This document shows, one piece after another, positions 35,114 through 44,083 of a stretch of DNA of 48,443 nucleotides. The stretch covers positions 1-48,443 of the forward strand of contig CAYHEX010000002.1 in the NCBI GenBank assembly GCA_964355365.1, in the 5' to 3' direction. Made by a program: the position numbers and the translations under genes. The notes under the pieces were generated by a model. The model worked only from the letters and a program-made list of their open reading frames with translations. It was not told where the DNA came from and made no database searches. Position 1 is the first letter of the stretch. Each line of letters begins with the position of its first letter. The DNA comes from SCUN01 sp964355365 (GTDB lineage: Bacteria > Acidobacteriota > Vicinamibacteria > Vicinamibacterales > SCN-69-37).

Positions 35114-35806
35114 TCAACGGATGGTGCACCCGTTGTACTCGCAACCGGCGGAGCGCGGTGGACACGCTCGCATGATGCAGGCGCTGCCATCCATGGATCC
35201 GCTGATCGGGAATTGAGAGACCGTATTCGCGAGCGAGATCGAACGGCCCCGCATCACATGCCACGGCGGCAGTTCCCCAATGATCACCTCCGGGCCAAGT
35301 TCCACGTCATCCGGGAGTACGAACTGTCCGTCACTGGCATGCGCAGCCCGCCACTGTGAGCCGTCGGCAAACGTCACGGTCTCAAGGCCAAACACGATCA
35401 CGGCCCCGGACGGAAACTCGGTCCACGGGTCGACGCGCCACAGGTCCGGGAACGTCGACACCGCCGTCCGCTGCTCGCCCGCTGGAATCCGGATCGCAAG
35501 CTCACGTGCGGCGGCGGTTCGCCTCGACGCGGGCGTCCTGACGAACGCCACGACGCTGACCCCGAGCACCGCGCGACCCGATTGGTTTCGCAGCACGGCG
35601 GAGGGCACCCGCATCGCACCCGGGTTGAGCACGATCGACAGGATCGTCAGCGGCGAGTTCAGTTGGTTCGGCGCCATCTCGAACACGACTCTGCCCTGCG
35701 ACAGGGATCGGCCCGAGGTGTAAGCAAGCGTCGTCACTGCAATGGCGAGTGCGCCCAAACCAAGGACCACCCACTTCTTGCGCGATAGTTTCAGCGTGGC
35801 CGTCAC
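35114..35806 (-). CDS. Membrane-anchored protein with a four-cysteine C-terminal tail
   Basis: Protein of 230 residues; the start is taken as GTG 35806, which overlaps the permease stop as GTGA. After RKKWVVLGLGALAIAVTTLA (anchor or signal) comes a beta-rich extracytoplasmic part (LTILSIVLNPGAMRVPSAVL, VVAFVRTPASRR). The last 22 residues hold four cysteines spaced C-x5-C-x6-C-x4-C (SACIMRACPP, GCEYNGC). I recognise no family. As last gene of an operon with a cysteine-rich peptide and a thioredoxin-like protein it may be a further redox substrate, a receptor or an accessory subunit of the permease. Confidence 0.7.
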   Translation of the reverse strand: MTATLKLSRKKWVVLGLGALAIAVTTLAYTSGRSLSQGRVVFEMAPNQLNSPLTILSIVLNPGAMRVPSAVLRNQSGRAVLGVSVVAFVRTPASRRTAAARELAIRIPAGEQRTAVSTFPDLWRVDPWTEFPSGAVIVFGLETVTFADGSQWRAAHASDGQFVLPDDVELGPEVIIGELPPWHVMRGRSISLANTVSQFPISGSMDGSACIMRACPPRSAGCEYNGCTIR

Positions 35807-38160
35807 GACTCTCGCAGCAGTTCGTTTGGCTGGAGGCGACCCACCCGCCATACATGAACGGCCGCGCCGCTGAACGCGCACGCGGCGATCGCGGCACACA
35901 CCAGAGCGAGAATTCTGGGATCAGCGAGTGACGGCGCCATGAGAATGCTCCCCAGCGCCGTTTTTGCGAAGAACGCGACGCCCATGCCGATTGCGGCGCC
36001 CAGTCCCATGCCCGCGAACACTCGGCCGATCAATTCCAGTTGAAGTCGCCGGGGCGTGGCGCCGAGGGCCAGCCTAACGGCCATCATCCGCTGTGTCTGT
36101 GCCAGAGTCTGCGCGAGTCCACCATGCAGACCAAGACACACCAACAGCAGTGCGAGTCCTCCCACCACCGAAACAAACGCTGAAAGAAGAGTCTGAAACG
36201 CGACCTCGCGCGCCATCTGGCGTTCCATCGAGCTGAAGCCGAACACGGCGAGTTCTGGATCAATCGCGCCAACAGCTCCCGCGAGCGCGACCTCACCTTG
36301 GCGTGGGCCGGAGTTCAGACGCACCAAGAGCGTCAGTTCGAGCGCCATCAGCGGATGCTCCTGAGCAACTGGCAGGTAGAAATACGGCATCGCTGGCTGC
36401 GTCAGCCCGACGTACTTCGCGTCTTTGATGACGCCAATGATCGTGCGGGAGGACAACTCGCCGTCGAGCCGGATGGTCGCGCCGACCGCTTCACGCGGCA
36501 TGCCCCACGTCCGTGCCATCGTCTCGTTGACGATTGCCACGAGCCGACCTCCCTCTGTGTCAGTCGCGTCGAAGTCTCGCCCCGCGACGATCGGGAGCCC
36601 GAGGAACTCAAAGTAGTTCGACGAGACCACGTTGTAGCCGACAAGCTGCGCGAAGGAGCCCGACGACGTTCCTTCGGGCACCACGCGTGTGCCCGCGCCG
36701 TAGGATTGCAGGGGCGGTTGACGCGCGATGGCCCATGCGGCAAGTTCAGGACGCGCCTCCAGTGCGGCGGGAAGTTGCCGCGTCAAGCCCATCGTCTTCG
36801 CGGCGCTGTATCCGAGCGACCGCGGCTCGATCTTTGCGAAATACACATCGGTGACATTCACACCTGACGGAATCGCTGCGATTCTGTGAATGGTTTGCAC
36901 GAGCAGACCCATTGTGGCGACTAGCGCCACGGCCAGCGACGTCTGCAGGACCACGAAGCGTCGGCGAGATCCGGTGAACCCTCTGATGGAGGTGTGGAGC
37001 TTGGTCAGCACGTCCACTGAGGCGGAATGGGCGATGCGAATACCGGGGACCAAGACTGTGATCGCGCTGGTCAGCACGGCCAGCACCACTGCCAGCAACA
37101 GCACCGGGGGCGTGGGCCTGGCATCCACAAAGAGGCTGCTGAGCTGCTCCGGCACCAGGTACGTACCAAAGACGTGAAGCAGCGCAGCGCTAACCGGCCA
37201 GGCCAGAATCAGCGACAACATCGCGAGCACAGCGGCGTCCAGCATCAGCGCTCGGACGAGTTGACCGCGAGACGATCCCAGCGCGAGTCTGACTGCGAAC
37301 TCGCGCTGCCGCGCCAGGTAGTTCGCATAGGTCACGCTGGCGGCATTGACGATTGCGATCACGGCCAGCAAGGCCACTGCGGTCTGCATGATCGCGGACA
37401 TCGCGAGAAACCCGGACCGGTCTCCGGTTTGGACGCCCACCACACTCAGGAGCTCAGCACGGTAACCCTCGCCGAGCCGAACGCTGAGCTCAGATTCGGC
37501 AGCCGCCTGCGTCTCGCCAGCATGCAGCCGCGCGATCAAGCCGAGCAGCGCCTGATCGGCAGAGTGGTTGGCGGCTCCGGCCACCTGAGCGAAGTCTCGA
37601 AGCAGAATCCACACATCACCCGGGCGCGGGTCGAGCCCGTCGAACTGTCGTGGCACGACGCCCGCAATCGTGGTCCACACGCCGTTGACCCAGAGGCTGT
37701 CGCCGACGTCGAGATTCTGGGTTCCAACCTTCGCGATGAGCCGTTCGCTGATCACGCTGCGAATGCCGGGCGAGGATGGCCGGGAAGCGGCAAGGATCTG
37801 CCCCGTCAGCGGCCTGACCCCGAGCAGGGTGAAGTAGTTGGCGTCGACGTACATGATCGAGGCCCGGACGGCTGCGGCAGAGGCGCGCGCGTTGCCCCAC
37901 AACTGGAGGGACGCGGAGACGTCGGCGGTCTTCAGTGGCGACTGCGTGAGGGCGTCGTACATGCGCTCACTCACACGACCGCCAGGCGCGTCAACTGATT
38001 GGGCCCGGACGGTAAAGAGCGTCGAGGGATCCGCAACGAGATTCGGGGGCGCGGCCAGCACGCGGTGAGCCACGACGAAGACCGCGATGTTGGCGCCCAG
38101 GCCCACAGTCAGCGTCAGCACGGCTGCGGCGCTCACCTGGCGCAGCGCACGAATCAGCAT
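35803..38160 (-). CDS. MacB/FtsX-like ABC transporter permease (orphan type)
   Basis: 785 residues with the double MacB-permease plan: an N-terminal helix (AAAVLTLTVGLGANIAVFVV), a large extracytoplasmic domain (VRPLTGQIL, VGTQNLDVGDSLWVNGVW), three helices around residues 270-380, a second helix and periplasmic domain, and a last FtsX core (MAVRLALGATPRRLQLELIG). No ATPase is encoded next to it, as is usual for the duplicated orphan permeases of Acidobacteriota. MacB-type permeases move periplasmic substrates outward; MacAB-TolC of E. coli exports a disulfide-bonded enterotoxin, so a peptide substrate is plausible. It starts by sharing one base with the thioredoxin-like gene stop (TAATG). 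Confidence 0.9.
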   Translation of the reverse strand: MLIRALRQVSAAAVLTLTVGLGANIAVFVVAHRVLAAPPNLVADPSTLFTVRAQSVDAPGGRVSERMYDALTQSPLKTADVSASLQLWGNARASAAAVRASIMYVDANYFTLLGVRPLTGQILAASRPSSPGIRSVISERLIAKVGTQNLDVGDSLWVNGVWTTIAGVVPRQFDGLDPRPGDVWILLRDFAQVAGAANHSADQALLGLIARLHAGETQAAAESELSVRLGEGYRAELLSVVGVQTGDRSGFLAMSAIMQTAVALLAVIAIVNAASVTYANYLARQREFAVRLALGSSRGQLVRALMLDAAVLAMLSLILAWPVSAALLHVFGTYLVPEQLSSLFVDARPTPPVLLLAVVLAVLTSAITVLVPGIRIAHSASVDVLTKLHTSIRGFTGSRRRFVVLQTSLAVALVATMGLLVQTIHRIAAIPSGVNVTDVYFAKIEPRSLGYSAAKTMGLTRQLPAALEARPELAAWAIARQPPLQSYGAGTRVVPEGTSSGSFAQLVGYNVVSSNYFEFLGLPIVAGRDFDATDTEGGRLVAIVNETMARTWGMPREAVGATIRLDGELSSRTIIGVIKDAKYVGLTQPAMPYFYLPVAQEHPLMALELTLLVRLNSGPRQGEVALAGAVGAIDPELAVFGFSSMERQMAREVAFQTLLSAFVSVVGGLALLLVCLGLHGGLAQTLAQTQRMMAVRLALGATPRRLQLELIGRVFAGMGLGAAIGMGVAFFAKTALGSILMAPSLADPRILALVCAAIAACAFSGAAVHVWRVGRLQPNELLRES

Positions 38161-38768
38161 TACCGTCGCGCCCCACTGGGCGACATCGCGAGTGTGTCGG
38201 CGGCATCGTTGATCCAGTCGCGCAGTTCCTGGAGACCGACCCGCCGCAACCTCACCGCTTCCTGTTGAACCTCGATGAAGACGCCCTGGTTGTTCAGCGA
38301 CCGATCAACCACAAGGACCTGCGGTGTGGCGGCCGGGCCGCGCAAGTCCGAGAACACGTACTTCATGACGCCGATATTGGCCCAGCTGCGGCCAGACATG
38401 ATTTCATCAAACGGGCCGATCTTGGCCAGGTGCTCCAACCCTGCCGAGACGTCGCCATCCTTGGCGATCCCCACTGTGACGAAGCGCCGCCCGTCGCGAA
38501 CGGCGCTTTCGCGAACTCGATCCCGAACAGTCGCCACCATCGCAGGCATGTCCTTGTCGTTTGAAGGGCCGCAGCTCGCCGATCCAATGTATATCAGCAA
38601 CCGCTCATTCGCTGTGTTGGTGTCCGGATACACAACAGTCGCTCTGGGGGCTGAATTGAACGGCACGAGCTGCAGGTAGCCGGCACCGAGTGATACGCCA
38701 AACAGCGCTACTGCCCACATGATTCCGGATCGGCCAACGCGTCGCAGTCGTTCAGCGATTGAGCTCAT
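38160..38768 (-). CDS. Membrane-anchored thioredoxin-like protein with one active-site-type cysteine
   Basis: Protein of 202 residues from ATG 38768, overlapping the lipoprotein gene end by 17 nt. One membrane helix (IMWAVALFGVSLGAGYLQ) precedes a thioredoxin-like domain: LLIYIGSASCGPSNDKDMP, with Cys66 in the usual first position and Ser instead of a second Cys, then PAATPQVLVVDRSL with the cis-Pro region. A single-cysteine protein cannot make an internal disulfide and may form mixed disulfides or act as a reductase/isomerase partner. Assignment of the fold is by motif and position only. Confidence 0.7.
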   Translation of the reverse strand: MSSIAERLRRVGRSGIMWAVALFGVSLGAGYLQLVPFNSAPRATVVYPDTNTANERLLIYIGSASCGPSNDKDMPAMVATVRDRVRESAVRDGRRFVTVGIAKDGDVSAGLEHLAKIGPFDEIMSGRSWANIGVMKYVFSDLRGPAATPQVLVVDRSLNNQGVFIEVQQEAVRLRRVGLQELRDWINDAADTLAMSPSGARR

Positions 38769-39918
38769 AGACAGCCACCGTGGTCGGATCGGAAACGGAT
38801 GTTGTGTACAGCCTGGGCCAACTGGCGGCGAGAACGAGGGGTAGTTCGGAAATGACGAACGCGCCGCGCCCAGTGGTGGCCGACAGCACCACGCTGTGCA
38901 CTGTCGCGTGCATCTGGTCCACAGCGGACTTCTGAACACGCACGAACTGGAATAGCACGAGCTCGTCCGTCAGATAGGTCAGCGACGCGGGCGTGTCGTT
39001 GATCGCGTCACGCTCATGGCGCACAGAGTCCTGACCGCTCGGGGTGTGCCCGAACGCCACTCGATTGAGGCGCATCTTTGTGATCTCGGTTGTCCAGAGC
39101 AGCTTGCCGTCGCGTGAATAGCCTTGAACAAATGGAAACGCATTCGTCACCGTCACGATGACCGGCCGGCCAGGTCCGCACGCCACGAGTCCAGCAGACA
39201 TCGACGGCCGGACGATCGCTGACCAGTGCTTGTACGAGGAGCTGTATCGCCGCGTGATTTCTCCGTCGAGGGCGTATTCATGCACGTCGCTGCCGTCAGC
39301 AAAGGCTCCGCGAACAACGACACGATCTCCCAGGGAGCATGCGGCAGAGACGATTCCTTCCGTCGGAATCGTCCCAGCGGGCGCCCACCCTTGTTGGGCC
39401 TCCTTGAAGAGCTTGATCGTCGACGACCAGTCACCGACAAACCACACACCCGCGTTGTGTCGCGCCAGCGACGTGGGGGTCAGGAGCCGGAAGTCAGGTT
39501 TGAGGTTTCGCGGCAGCACCGACCGCCCGAGGCCAGCCTCGGCGAAGTGAGAGACCTCACCGATGCGCTTGTCCACCGCAAGAAAACCGCCGTCCGGTAG
39601 TACGGCGATTGCCGCCGCCTGGCGAAACTCGCTGCCACCATCGTCGTTTCGGAGGCGGACCGAGGAGATCTTGCGAAGATCGCTCCACCGGCCACGCCCC
39701 TCAAGATCGTCGTCTCCACCTGGCGCGCCCCGCACGATCGTCGCCGTAATGGGCACGGCCGGTCGATCAGCGTCGCCGTTCAGCACGACGAAATCCGACG
39801 CTCCGGCACCGGCACGACATCCGGCGAGCCAGATCGCGAGTGACAAGGCAATGCCGGGGCCGAGGACCCATTGTCCTCGACCCCGAACCTGACCGAACAC
39901 ACAGAGGGAATGGCTCAC
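38752..39918 (-). CDS. Lipoprotein with propeller-like repeats (6-bladed beta-propeller type)
   Basis: Protein of 388 residues; GTG 39918 overlaps the stop of the cysteine-rich peptide gene as GTGA. The long open frame upstream to 40206 is a shadow of that peptide. The signal ends in a lipobox (ALSLAIWLAGCRAG). The body carries repeats such as AAIAVLPDGGFLAVDKRIGE, VSHFAEAG and VQGYSRDGKLLWT, resembling NHL or 6-bladed propeller lipoproteins. In Bacteroidota, propeller lipoproteins are recalled next to small secreted NVEALA peptides, a parallel arrangement. A ligand or peptide-binding role is inferred. Confidence 0.75.
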   Translation of the reverse strand: MSHSLCVFGQVRGRGQWVLGPGIALSLAIWLAGCRAGAGASDFVVLNGDADRPAVPITATIVRGAPGGDDDLEGRGRWSDLRKISSVRLRNDDGGSEFRQAAAIAVLPDGGFLAVDKRIGEVSHFAEAGLGRSVLPRNLKPDFRLLTPTSLARHNAGVWFVGDWSSTIKLFKEAQQGWAPAGTIPTEGIVSAACSLGDRVVVRGAFADGSDVHEYALDGEITRRYSSSYKHWSAIVRPSMSAGLVACGPGRPVIVTVTNAFPFVQGYSRDGKLLWTTEITKMRLNRVAFGHTPSGQDSVRHERDAINDTPASLTYLTDELVLFQFVRVQKSAVDQMHATVHSVVLSATTGRGAFVISELPLVLAASWPRLYTTSVSDPTTVAVYELNR

Positions 39919-40160
39919 TGGGCAACCGGGCAGTCGTTGTGGTAGCAGAACTCCTGGGGCCAAGTTCCGTACATGACGCAGTAGGTCGACACATTCGACG
40001 CGTAACACGAACTCCAGAACCAGCCGTTGTCGCAGAGATTCTTCTCGCAGAACCCCTGCGCTTTCACCGGCGTGGGCGCGAGTGCCCCGCCGATCCCGAA
40101 GCCAAGCGTGGCCACCAACAGGCCGCCGCCGAGCCGCAACGCAATCAGTCTCTTTCTCAT
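39915..40160 (-). CDS. Small secreted cysteine-rich peptide (B)
   Basis: 81-residue precursor from ATG 40160 with AAGGA six nt upstream. Residues 1-35 form a signal peptide (RKRLIALRLGGGLLVATLGF, ending PVKAQ) likely cleaved before GF. The mature part of about 46 residues has six cysteines at 38, 43, 52, 61, 72 and 77 and many aromatic residues. It has no match I recognise. It is first in an overlapping operon with the propeller lipoprotein, thioredoxin-like protein, permease and cysteine-tailed protein. A GG in the signal core is not placed like a double-glycine leader. Confidence 0.75.
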   Translation of the reverse strand: MRKRLIALRLGGGLLVATLGFGIGGALAPTPVKAQGFCEKNLCDNGWFWSSCYASNVSTYCVMYGTWPQEFCYHNDCPVAQ

Positions 40161-40223
40161 CGCGAGTCCTTCTCCCGGAACACAGCTGCGGCCTGAATGG
40201 ACGCACCGGTCCCGCAGGCGATG

Positions 40224-40252
40224 AGAATCCGTCATGCGCAATCCGGCCTCAA
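40224..40252 (-). promoter_or_regulatory. Candidate promoter of the peptide B operon
   Basis: TTGAGG (40252-40247) and GATTCT (40229-40224) are spaced 17 bp on the minus strand, just downstream of the direct repeat. The predicted leader is about 60 nt. The match to consensus is modest. Confidence 0.4.
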
Positions 40253-40262
40253 TATCAAAGAA

Positions 40263-40292
40263 CTCACAAATCGTGCCTTTCTGCTCACGAAA
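40263..40292 (-). promoter_or_regulatory. Direct repeat TTTCGTGAG / ATTTGTGAG, candidate operator
   Basis: On the minus strand TTTCGTGAG (40292-40284) and ATTTGTGAG (40271-40263) are repeated with a 21-bp period, two helical turns, starting 10 bp upstream of the putative -35. Direct half-sites on one helix face are typical for AraC-type activators, and a regulator of that type is encoded immediately upstream. Confidence 0.55.
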
Positions 40293-40310
40293 CGTGACAT
40301 CGAGCTGCTG

Positions 40311-41270
40311 TCAGCGCTTGAGCAGCCGCCGAATCTCGGTCGGGACCCGGCCGAACAGTCGTCGGCATTCCTCGACGCTCTGGCGGCCGTACCGGTAGCC
40401 GGCCGCGTCCGCACAGTGACCGATGTCGTCGTGCGTGTTCACCAATCCACCGACGAACCGCGTGCCGCGCGCGACACATCGGCATTCCGTCGGGCCATGT
40501 CCCGTATGTGTCTTGAGCAACTCCCGGATCGCCCTGACCGACATGCCGCCCGCCGCAGAGAGCGCCGCATTGCTGGCAACGGGCCCCGAGGCCAATACCG
40601 CCAGTATTCGGTCCACATCCGGATGCCCGACGAGCGGCGGTGTGTTCAATGCGTCGACCAGGCGCAACCGGTCCGGCACCACGGCGCGCCTGGAGAGCAC
40701 CACGCACTCGCGGCTGAGCGCGACCGACTGAAATAGCGTCAACGCCGGATGCCCGATGGCTCGAAACAGGACTGCCGAACACCGATCAGCCGCATCGGGC
40801 CGTGAGAGATCAATTGCGCCCAAGTCCTCGCGCACACGAGCGATCGGATCGGCTGAGGTTCTCAGCGCTGCTGCCGCTGCTTGACACGCCTCGACGATTG
40901 GTCGTGGGTCGGCACCCTTTTCGAGCACCGCGGCCGGGTGCAATTCGCCGGCCTCGCAACCATGTTCGAACGTTGGAAAGGCCGTCATCACCACGAACGG
41001 AGTATCAATGCCGCGCCGCCGCATCTCTCGCGCGACGTCGAGGCCATCCTGATTGGGCCGACCGCCGCCCTGTTTCAAGACGATGTCGAGCAGCACGACC
41101 GAATAGGGCCGGAGCAACAGCGCGCCGACCGCCGCCGACACGGAGGTCACCCAATCCACACGGAATCCCACGCGATCGAGCCGCCCAAGCAGCAGCGTCG
41201 CTACTTGCGGCTCGTCTTCGACCAGAAGACAGTCCACGGACCTTCGCCTTCCGTCGGCGTGTAGGGGCAC
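40311..41270 (-). CDS. Response regulator with receiver and AraC-like C-terminal domain
   Basis: 319 residues from GTG 41270, chosen because AGGAG lies seven nt upstream; the longer frame to 41390 lacks this. The receiver (residues ~11-130) has CLLVEDEPQ and the phospho-acceptor Asp62 in VVLLDIVLKQGG. A middle region of about 110 residues without known domain follows. The end (IGHCADAAGYRYGRQSVEECR, FGRVPTEIRRLLKR) looks like a diverged AraC helix-turn-helix. The design is the same as the regulator at 6802-7725. It is placed 150 bp before the peptide B operon; a conserved direct repeat in that gap is its likely target. No kinase partner is visible here. Confidence 0.8.
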   Translation of the reverse strand: MPLHADGRRRSVDCLLVEDEPQVATLLLGRLDRVGFRVDWVTSVSAAVGALLLRPYSVVLLDIVLKQGGGRPNQDGLDVAREMRRRGIDTPFVVMTAFPTFEHGCEAGELHPAAVLEKGADPRPIVEACQAAAAALRTSADPIARVREDLGAIDLSRPDAADRCSAVLFRAIGHPALTLFQSVALSRECVVLSRRAVVPDRLRLVDALNTPPLVGHPDVDRILAVLASGPVASNAALSAAGGMSVRAIRELLKTHTGHGPTECRCVARGTRFVGGLVNTHDDIGHCADAAGYRYGRQSVEECRRLFGRVPTEIRRLLKR

Positions 41271-41445
41271 GCGCGACTCCTGATGGGTCGAACCGGGTGG
41301 AGGGTAGCACATCATCAGCAGGGCCGCGACATCAACCACACATGCGGAGCGGCGCGAGTGCCATCTCCGATAGTCTCGACCCCGTCTCATCCTTGAGCTT
41401 CAAATCGAGGGTGAACCACTGTTGACCGCAATCTCGAGTTGGGAA

Positions 41446-43761
41446 TCAATCGACCTTCAGAGCCACCATCGGATCGATGCGGGAAGCTCGCACGACAGGT
41501 CCGAGGACGGCGACGGACGTCGCGAGCACTACGCCAAGTGCCGCAGCGAACCACCAGCCCGACGGAACAGAAGTGACGCCGTAGAGGAGCGAACCGATGG
41601 CCTTGGCGCTAAGCAGCGCAAGGCCGCCGCCAGCAGCGAGCCCGATGACGATAGGCCTCAGGTGCCGCACCAGAAGTAGACGTACGACCTCTCGTGCAGA
41701 GGATCCGAGCGCGATCCGGACGGCTATCTCGTGCCGCCGCTGGGCAACGCTCGCCGATGCCGTACCGAAGGCGCCAACCACGGCGATGAGCAATGCCGAC
41801 CCACCGAAGCCACCAAGGAGCCACGCGCTCAATCTCCGCGCAGCGATGGATTGAGAAACACGGTCATCTACCGAGTCGGCTCTCGCGATCGAAATCTGAT
41901 AGCCGGCCGCCTCCGCAGTTTCCAGCACGGCGCTTTGGGCGAGTCTGGTAGACGGAGCGCGAACGAAGAGATTTGCCGAGTTGCTCACGCTTCGCGCACC
42001 TCGAAGAGCCAGCGAGTGATAGATTTCGCCTTGAGCGGGCAAATCACGAGCGGCGAGCCTGACATCCGGAACAACGCCGACAACTTCAATTGTCGCCTCG
42101 CGACCCGACAGTGTTTGACCGATCGCCGGCGTGCCTGGCCAATAGGTTTTCGCGACAAGCTCACTCACAACGGCGGTCGGTTGGCCCGTCAGCAGTTCTT
42201 GGTCGGTCGGCAGGCGCCCCTGACTTGCCTTGATTCCGGTCGCGTTGAAATATCCAACAGAGACCGGTAAGTCTTGCGTGAGACCACGAACGTCAGCGCC
42301 AGGTGGCAAGCGGAAGGCTGAGCCTGTCAGGGCTCGTTCCATGTAGAGGCCGCCCATGATTCCGGCGGAAATTCCCGCGCGTGCATTTAGGCTCGACACC
42401 ATCACCTGCGCCACGTCCGGCCGCGCCCCGTCTGGCACGCGGTCGAAGTCAACAACGAAAACCGCCAAGCCCTGTGACGCGATGCCGAGCTCCTCTCCGA
42501 AGACTCGTCCGAGGCTGCCGATGACGAGCAGACCGCCGAGCACTAGAACAAATGCCAACGCTGCTTGAATCGACGATTGGACTTGCTCAAGCAGATTCCT
42601 CGATGCCGTGACTCGTCCCAGACTCACATTCCTGGCCCTGAGATGGGAGGCCGCCAAGAACTGCGAAACGCACAGAAGTCCAAGAACCGTAAGTTGAATC
42701 GCGATTAGAAAGACGACGGTTCGCAGGGTGAGTCCGCCGTCCTGAAGCACACGCCCCTCTGAAGGCATCAACGACTCAAGAAGCGGGAGTGCATATGCCG
42801 TCAGAAGGAGGCTCACGAGTCCGGTCATCACTACGAGAACAAGCGTCTCCGAGCCAATCAGGCGGGCCACATGCCACGCTGACGCACCGAGCGCACGCAT
42901 CGTAGCGATCTCCTCGCCCCGAGCGCGGATTCTCACTCGAAACAGAACAACGAGATTGCCAACGCCCAAGAACAGAAGTAGTCCGGCGGCCACACCCGCC
43001 GCTTGTAAGAATGGTCGGAACCTTCGAGTCAACGAACGGCGGAGGTCAGTCAGGCGAGGCGTCGGCGAGTTTGGGAACGCCTTCCACGAAGCAGACAGGC
43101 GGGCCTCAACCTCTGACAGAGGAACTCCGGAAGGTTTTCGAAGAATAGACCTGAGCCCTCTCGCACTCTCAAAGCCCGGCGCAATCACCAGAGGTGTCAG
43201 CAGATCAACATGGCCTGAGCTGTCAGGAAAGACAAAACTCGCGGGTAGCACACCAATAACCATGACGGCACCGGTCGCGCCGTCCTCGGATCGGAGCACG
43301 AATGGCGTCGGATTGTCCATCTGTCGCTGTGCGCGAGACCACACTTCCTGGGTCACAAACGCCGGCGTCGGTTGGCCAGGCTGAGAGAACATTTCGAGCG
43401 AACCGTAGGCCAGCCCAACTCCCAGCGTCTGCAGGAACGATGATGTTGTTTCGGCAACGGTCACCGAGCCGATTCCAGCAAGACGTCTGGTTCCCGAATA
43501 TCGAAAAGCCGCGATGTTCTGCTCGCCGAATACTTGCGCCGTTGCACGGACCTCACGCGCGGCGAGGGTCAATGACTGACTCTGGATTCGGGATTCAACT
43601 TGAAAGAGGTTGTCGGCCTGAGCGTACGGAAGGGGTCGAAGAAGAGCGCCGTCGAGCATTGCGAACGTGAGTGTCGACAGAGACAGCGCGCAGACAAGCA
43701 GCGCCGTTGCCGAAATCGCCCAACCCGGCATTCGGCGGAGAGAACGAAGGGCTCGCAACAT
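41446..43761 (-). CDS. MacB/FtsX-like ABC transporter permease (orphan type), second
   Basis: 771 residues. N-terminal helix (AISATALLVCALSLSTLTF), periplasmic domain (FLQTLGVGLAYGS, MVIGVLPASFVFPDSSG), FtsX core (IRARGEEIATMRALGASAWH), second periplasmic domain (YFNATGIKASQGR, GQTLSGREATIEVVGVVPD) and a C-terminal FtsX core (QRRHEIAVRIALGSSAREVV). The layout is that of the duplicated orphan permease. It is encoded 68 bp after the peptide C gene, with a strong hairpin in between. No ATPase or MacA-like adaptor is nearby; one supplied from elsewhere would be needed for transport. Confidence 0.9.
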   Translation of the reverse strand: MLRALRSLRRMPGWAISATALLVCALSLSTLTFAMLDGALLRPLPYAQADNLFQVESRIQSQSLTLAAREVRATAQVFGEQNIAAFRYSGTRRLAGIGSVTVAETTSSFLQTLGVGLAYGSLEMFSQPGQPTPAFVTQEVWSRAQRQMDNPTPFVLRSEDGATGAVMVIGVLPASFVFPDSSGHVDLLTPLVIAPGFESARGLRSILRKPSGVPLSEVEARLSASWKAFPNSPTPRLTDLRRSLTRRFRPFLQAAGVAAGLLLFLGVGNLVVLFRVRIRARGEEIATMRALGASAWHVARLIGSETLVLVVMTGLVSLLLTAYALPLLESLMPSEGRVLQDGGLTLRTVVFLIAIQLTVLGLLCVSQFLAASHLRARNVSLGRVTASRNLLEQVQSSIQAALAFVLVLGGLLVIGSLGRVFGEELGIASQGLAVFVVDFDRVPDGARPDVAQVMVSSLNARAGISAGIMGGLYMERALTGSAFRLPPGADVRGLTQDLPVSVGYFNATGIKASQGRLPTDQELLTGQPTAVVSELVAKTYWPGTPAIGQTLSGREATIEVVGVVPDVRLAARDLPAQGEIYHSLALRGARSVSNSANLFVRAPSTRLAQSAVLETAEAAGYQISIARADSVDDRVSQSIAARRLSAWLLGGFGGSALLIAVVGAFGTASASVAQRRHEIAVRIALGSSAREVVRLLLVRHLRPIVIGLAAGGGLALLSAKAIGSLLYGVTSVPSGWWFAAALGVVLATSVAVLGPVVRASRIDPMVALKVD

Positions 43762-43796
43762 GGGTTGATGACTCCTGACTATTGTCGCCCAACGTT

Positions 43797-43824
43797 CAGC
43801 CGGCCCCTTTGTAGAGGCCGGCTG
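43797..43824 (-). terminator. Intercistronic hairpin between peptide C and the permease
   Basis: Nine-bp perfect stem CAGCCGGCC / GGCCGGCTG with a 10-nt loop, in the 68-bp gap. No T-tract follows, so it is more likely a partial stop or an mRNA-stabilising 3' end than a full terminator. Confidence 0.55.
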
Positions 43825-43829
43825 GCATT

Positions 43830-44057
43830 CTACCCCTCGCGGTTACAGTCGAGCCACTTGCATGTGCCCTGAGTGGAGATATTGCACATGTTGTTGGCGT
43901 CGTAGCAGAACCCGTCGTCGAAGCACATCGAGAACGCTTCGCACTGCTTGGGCGTGTTGTTGCAGCAAGTGCGAGCGTGGGCGCTGCTGGCTACGCCAAG
44001 AAATGCAACGAGAGCCACGCCCATGACCGTCAGACTTCCGAGTGTTGATCGTTTCAT
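43830..44057 (-). CDS. Small secreted cysteine-rich peptide (C)
   Basis: 75-residue precursor from ATG 44057 (GGAGG four nt upstream). The signal peptide ends ASSAHA before RT. The mature part of about 46 residues has eight cysteines at 31, 32, 39, 45, 51, 58, 66 and 71. It shares CC-x6-QCE-x4-CFDDGF with peptide D, which has CC-x5-QCE-x4-CFDEGF, so the two are one family. The gene lies directly after three thioredoxin-like genes and before a permease, in the same transcript direction. Role unknown; secreted disulfide peptide. Confidence 0.78.
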   Translation of the reverse strand: MKRSTLGSLTVMGVALVAFLGVASSAHARTCCNNTPKQCEAFSMCFDDGFCYDANNMCNISTQGTCKWLDCNREG

Positions 44058-44083
44058 GTTCCTCCAACTGTCGGTCGGCCTTG

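Larger units (their letters stand above)
40219..40325 (-). repeat. 107-bp conserved region, copy 1 (end of regulator gene and promoter of peptide B)
   Basis: Collinear with 46412-46518 over 107 bp. It starts with the last five regulator codons (LLKR and stop), continues through the core TTTCGTGAGCAGAAAGGC and ends ATTCTCATCG. The best-preserved central block of about 40 bp differs at only four C/T or A/G positions. Confidence 0.9.

Noticed and set aside
35058..35264. N-terminal extension of the small leader frame up to residue 93
   Set aside because: It overlaps the end of the Cys-tailed gene and has no likeness to a protein; only the last 24 residues have a sensible position.
39915..40160. 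Double-glycine leader bacteriocin
   Set aside because: The GG lies inside the hydrophobic signal core, cleavage after AQ is more likely, and the other three peptides have no GG site. No peptidase-type exporter or modification enzyme is present.
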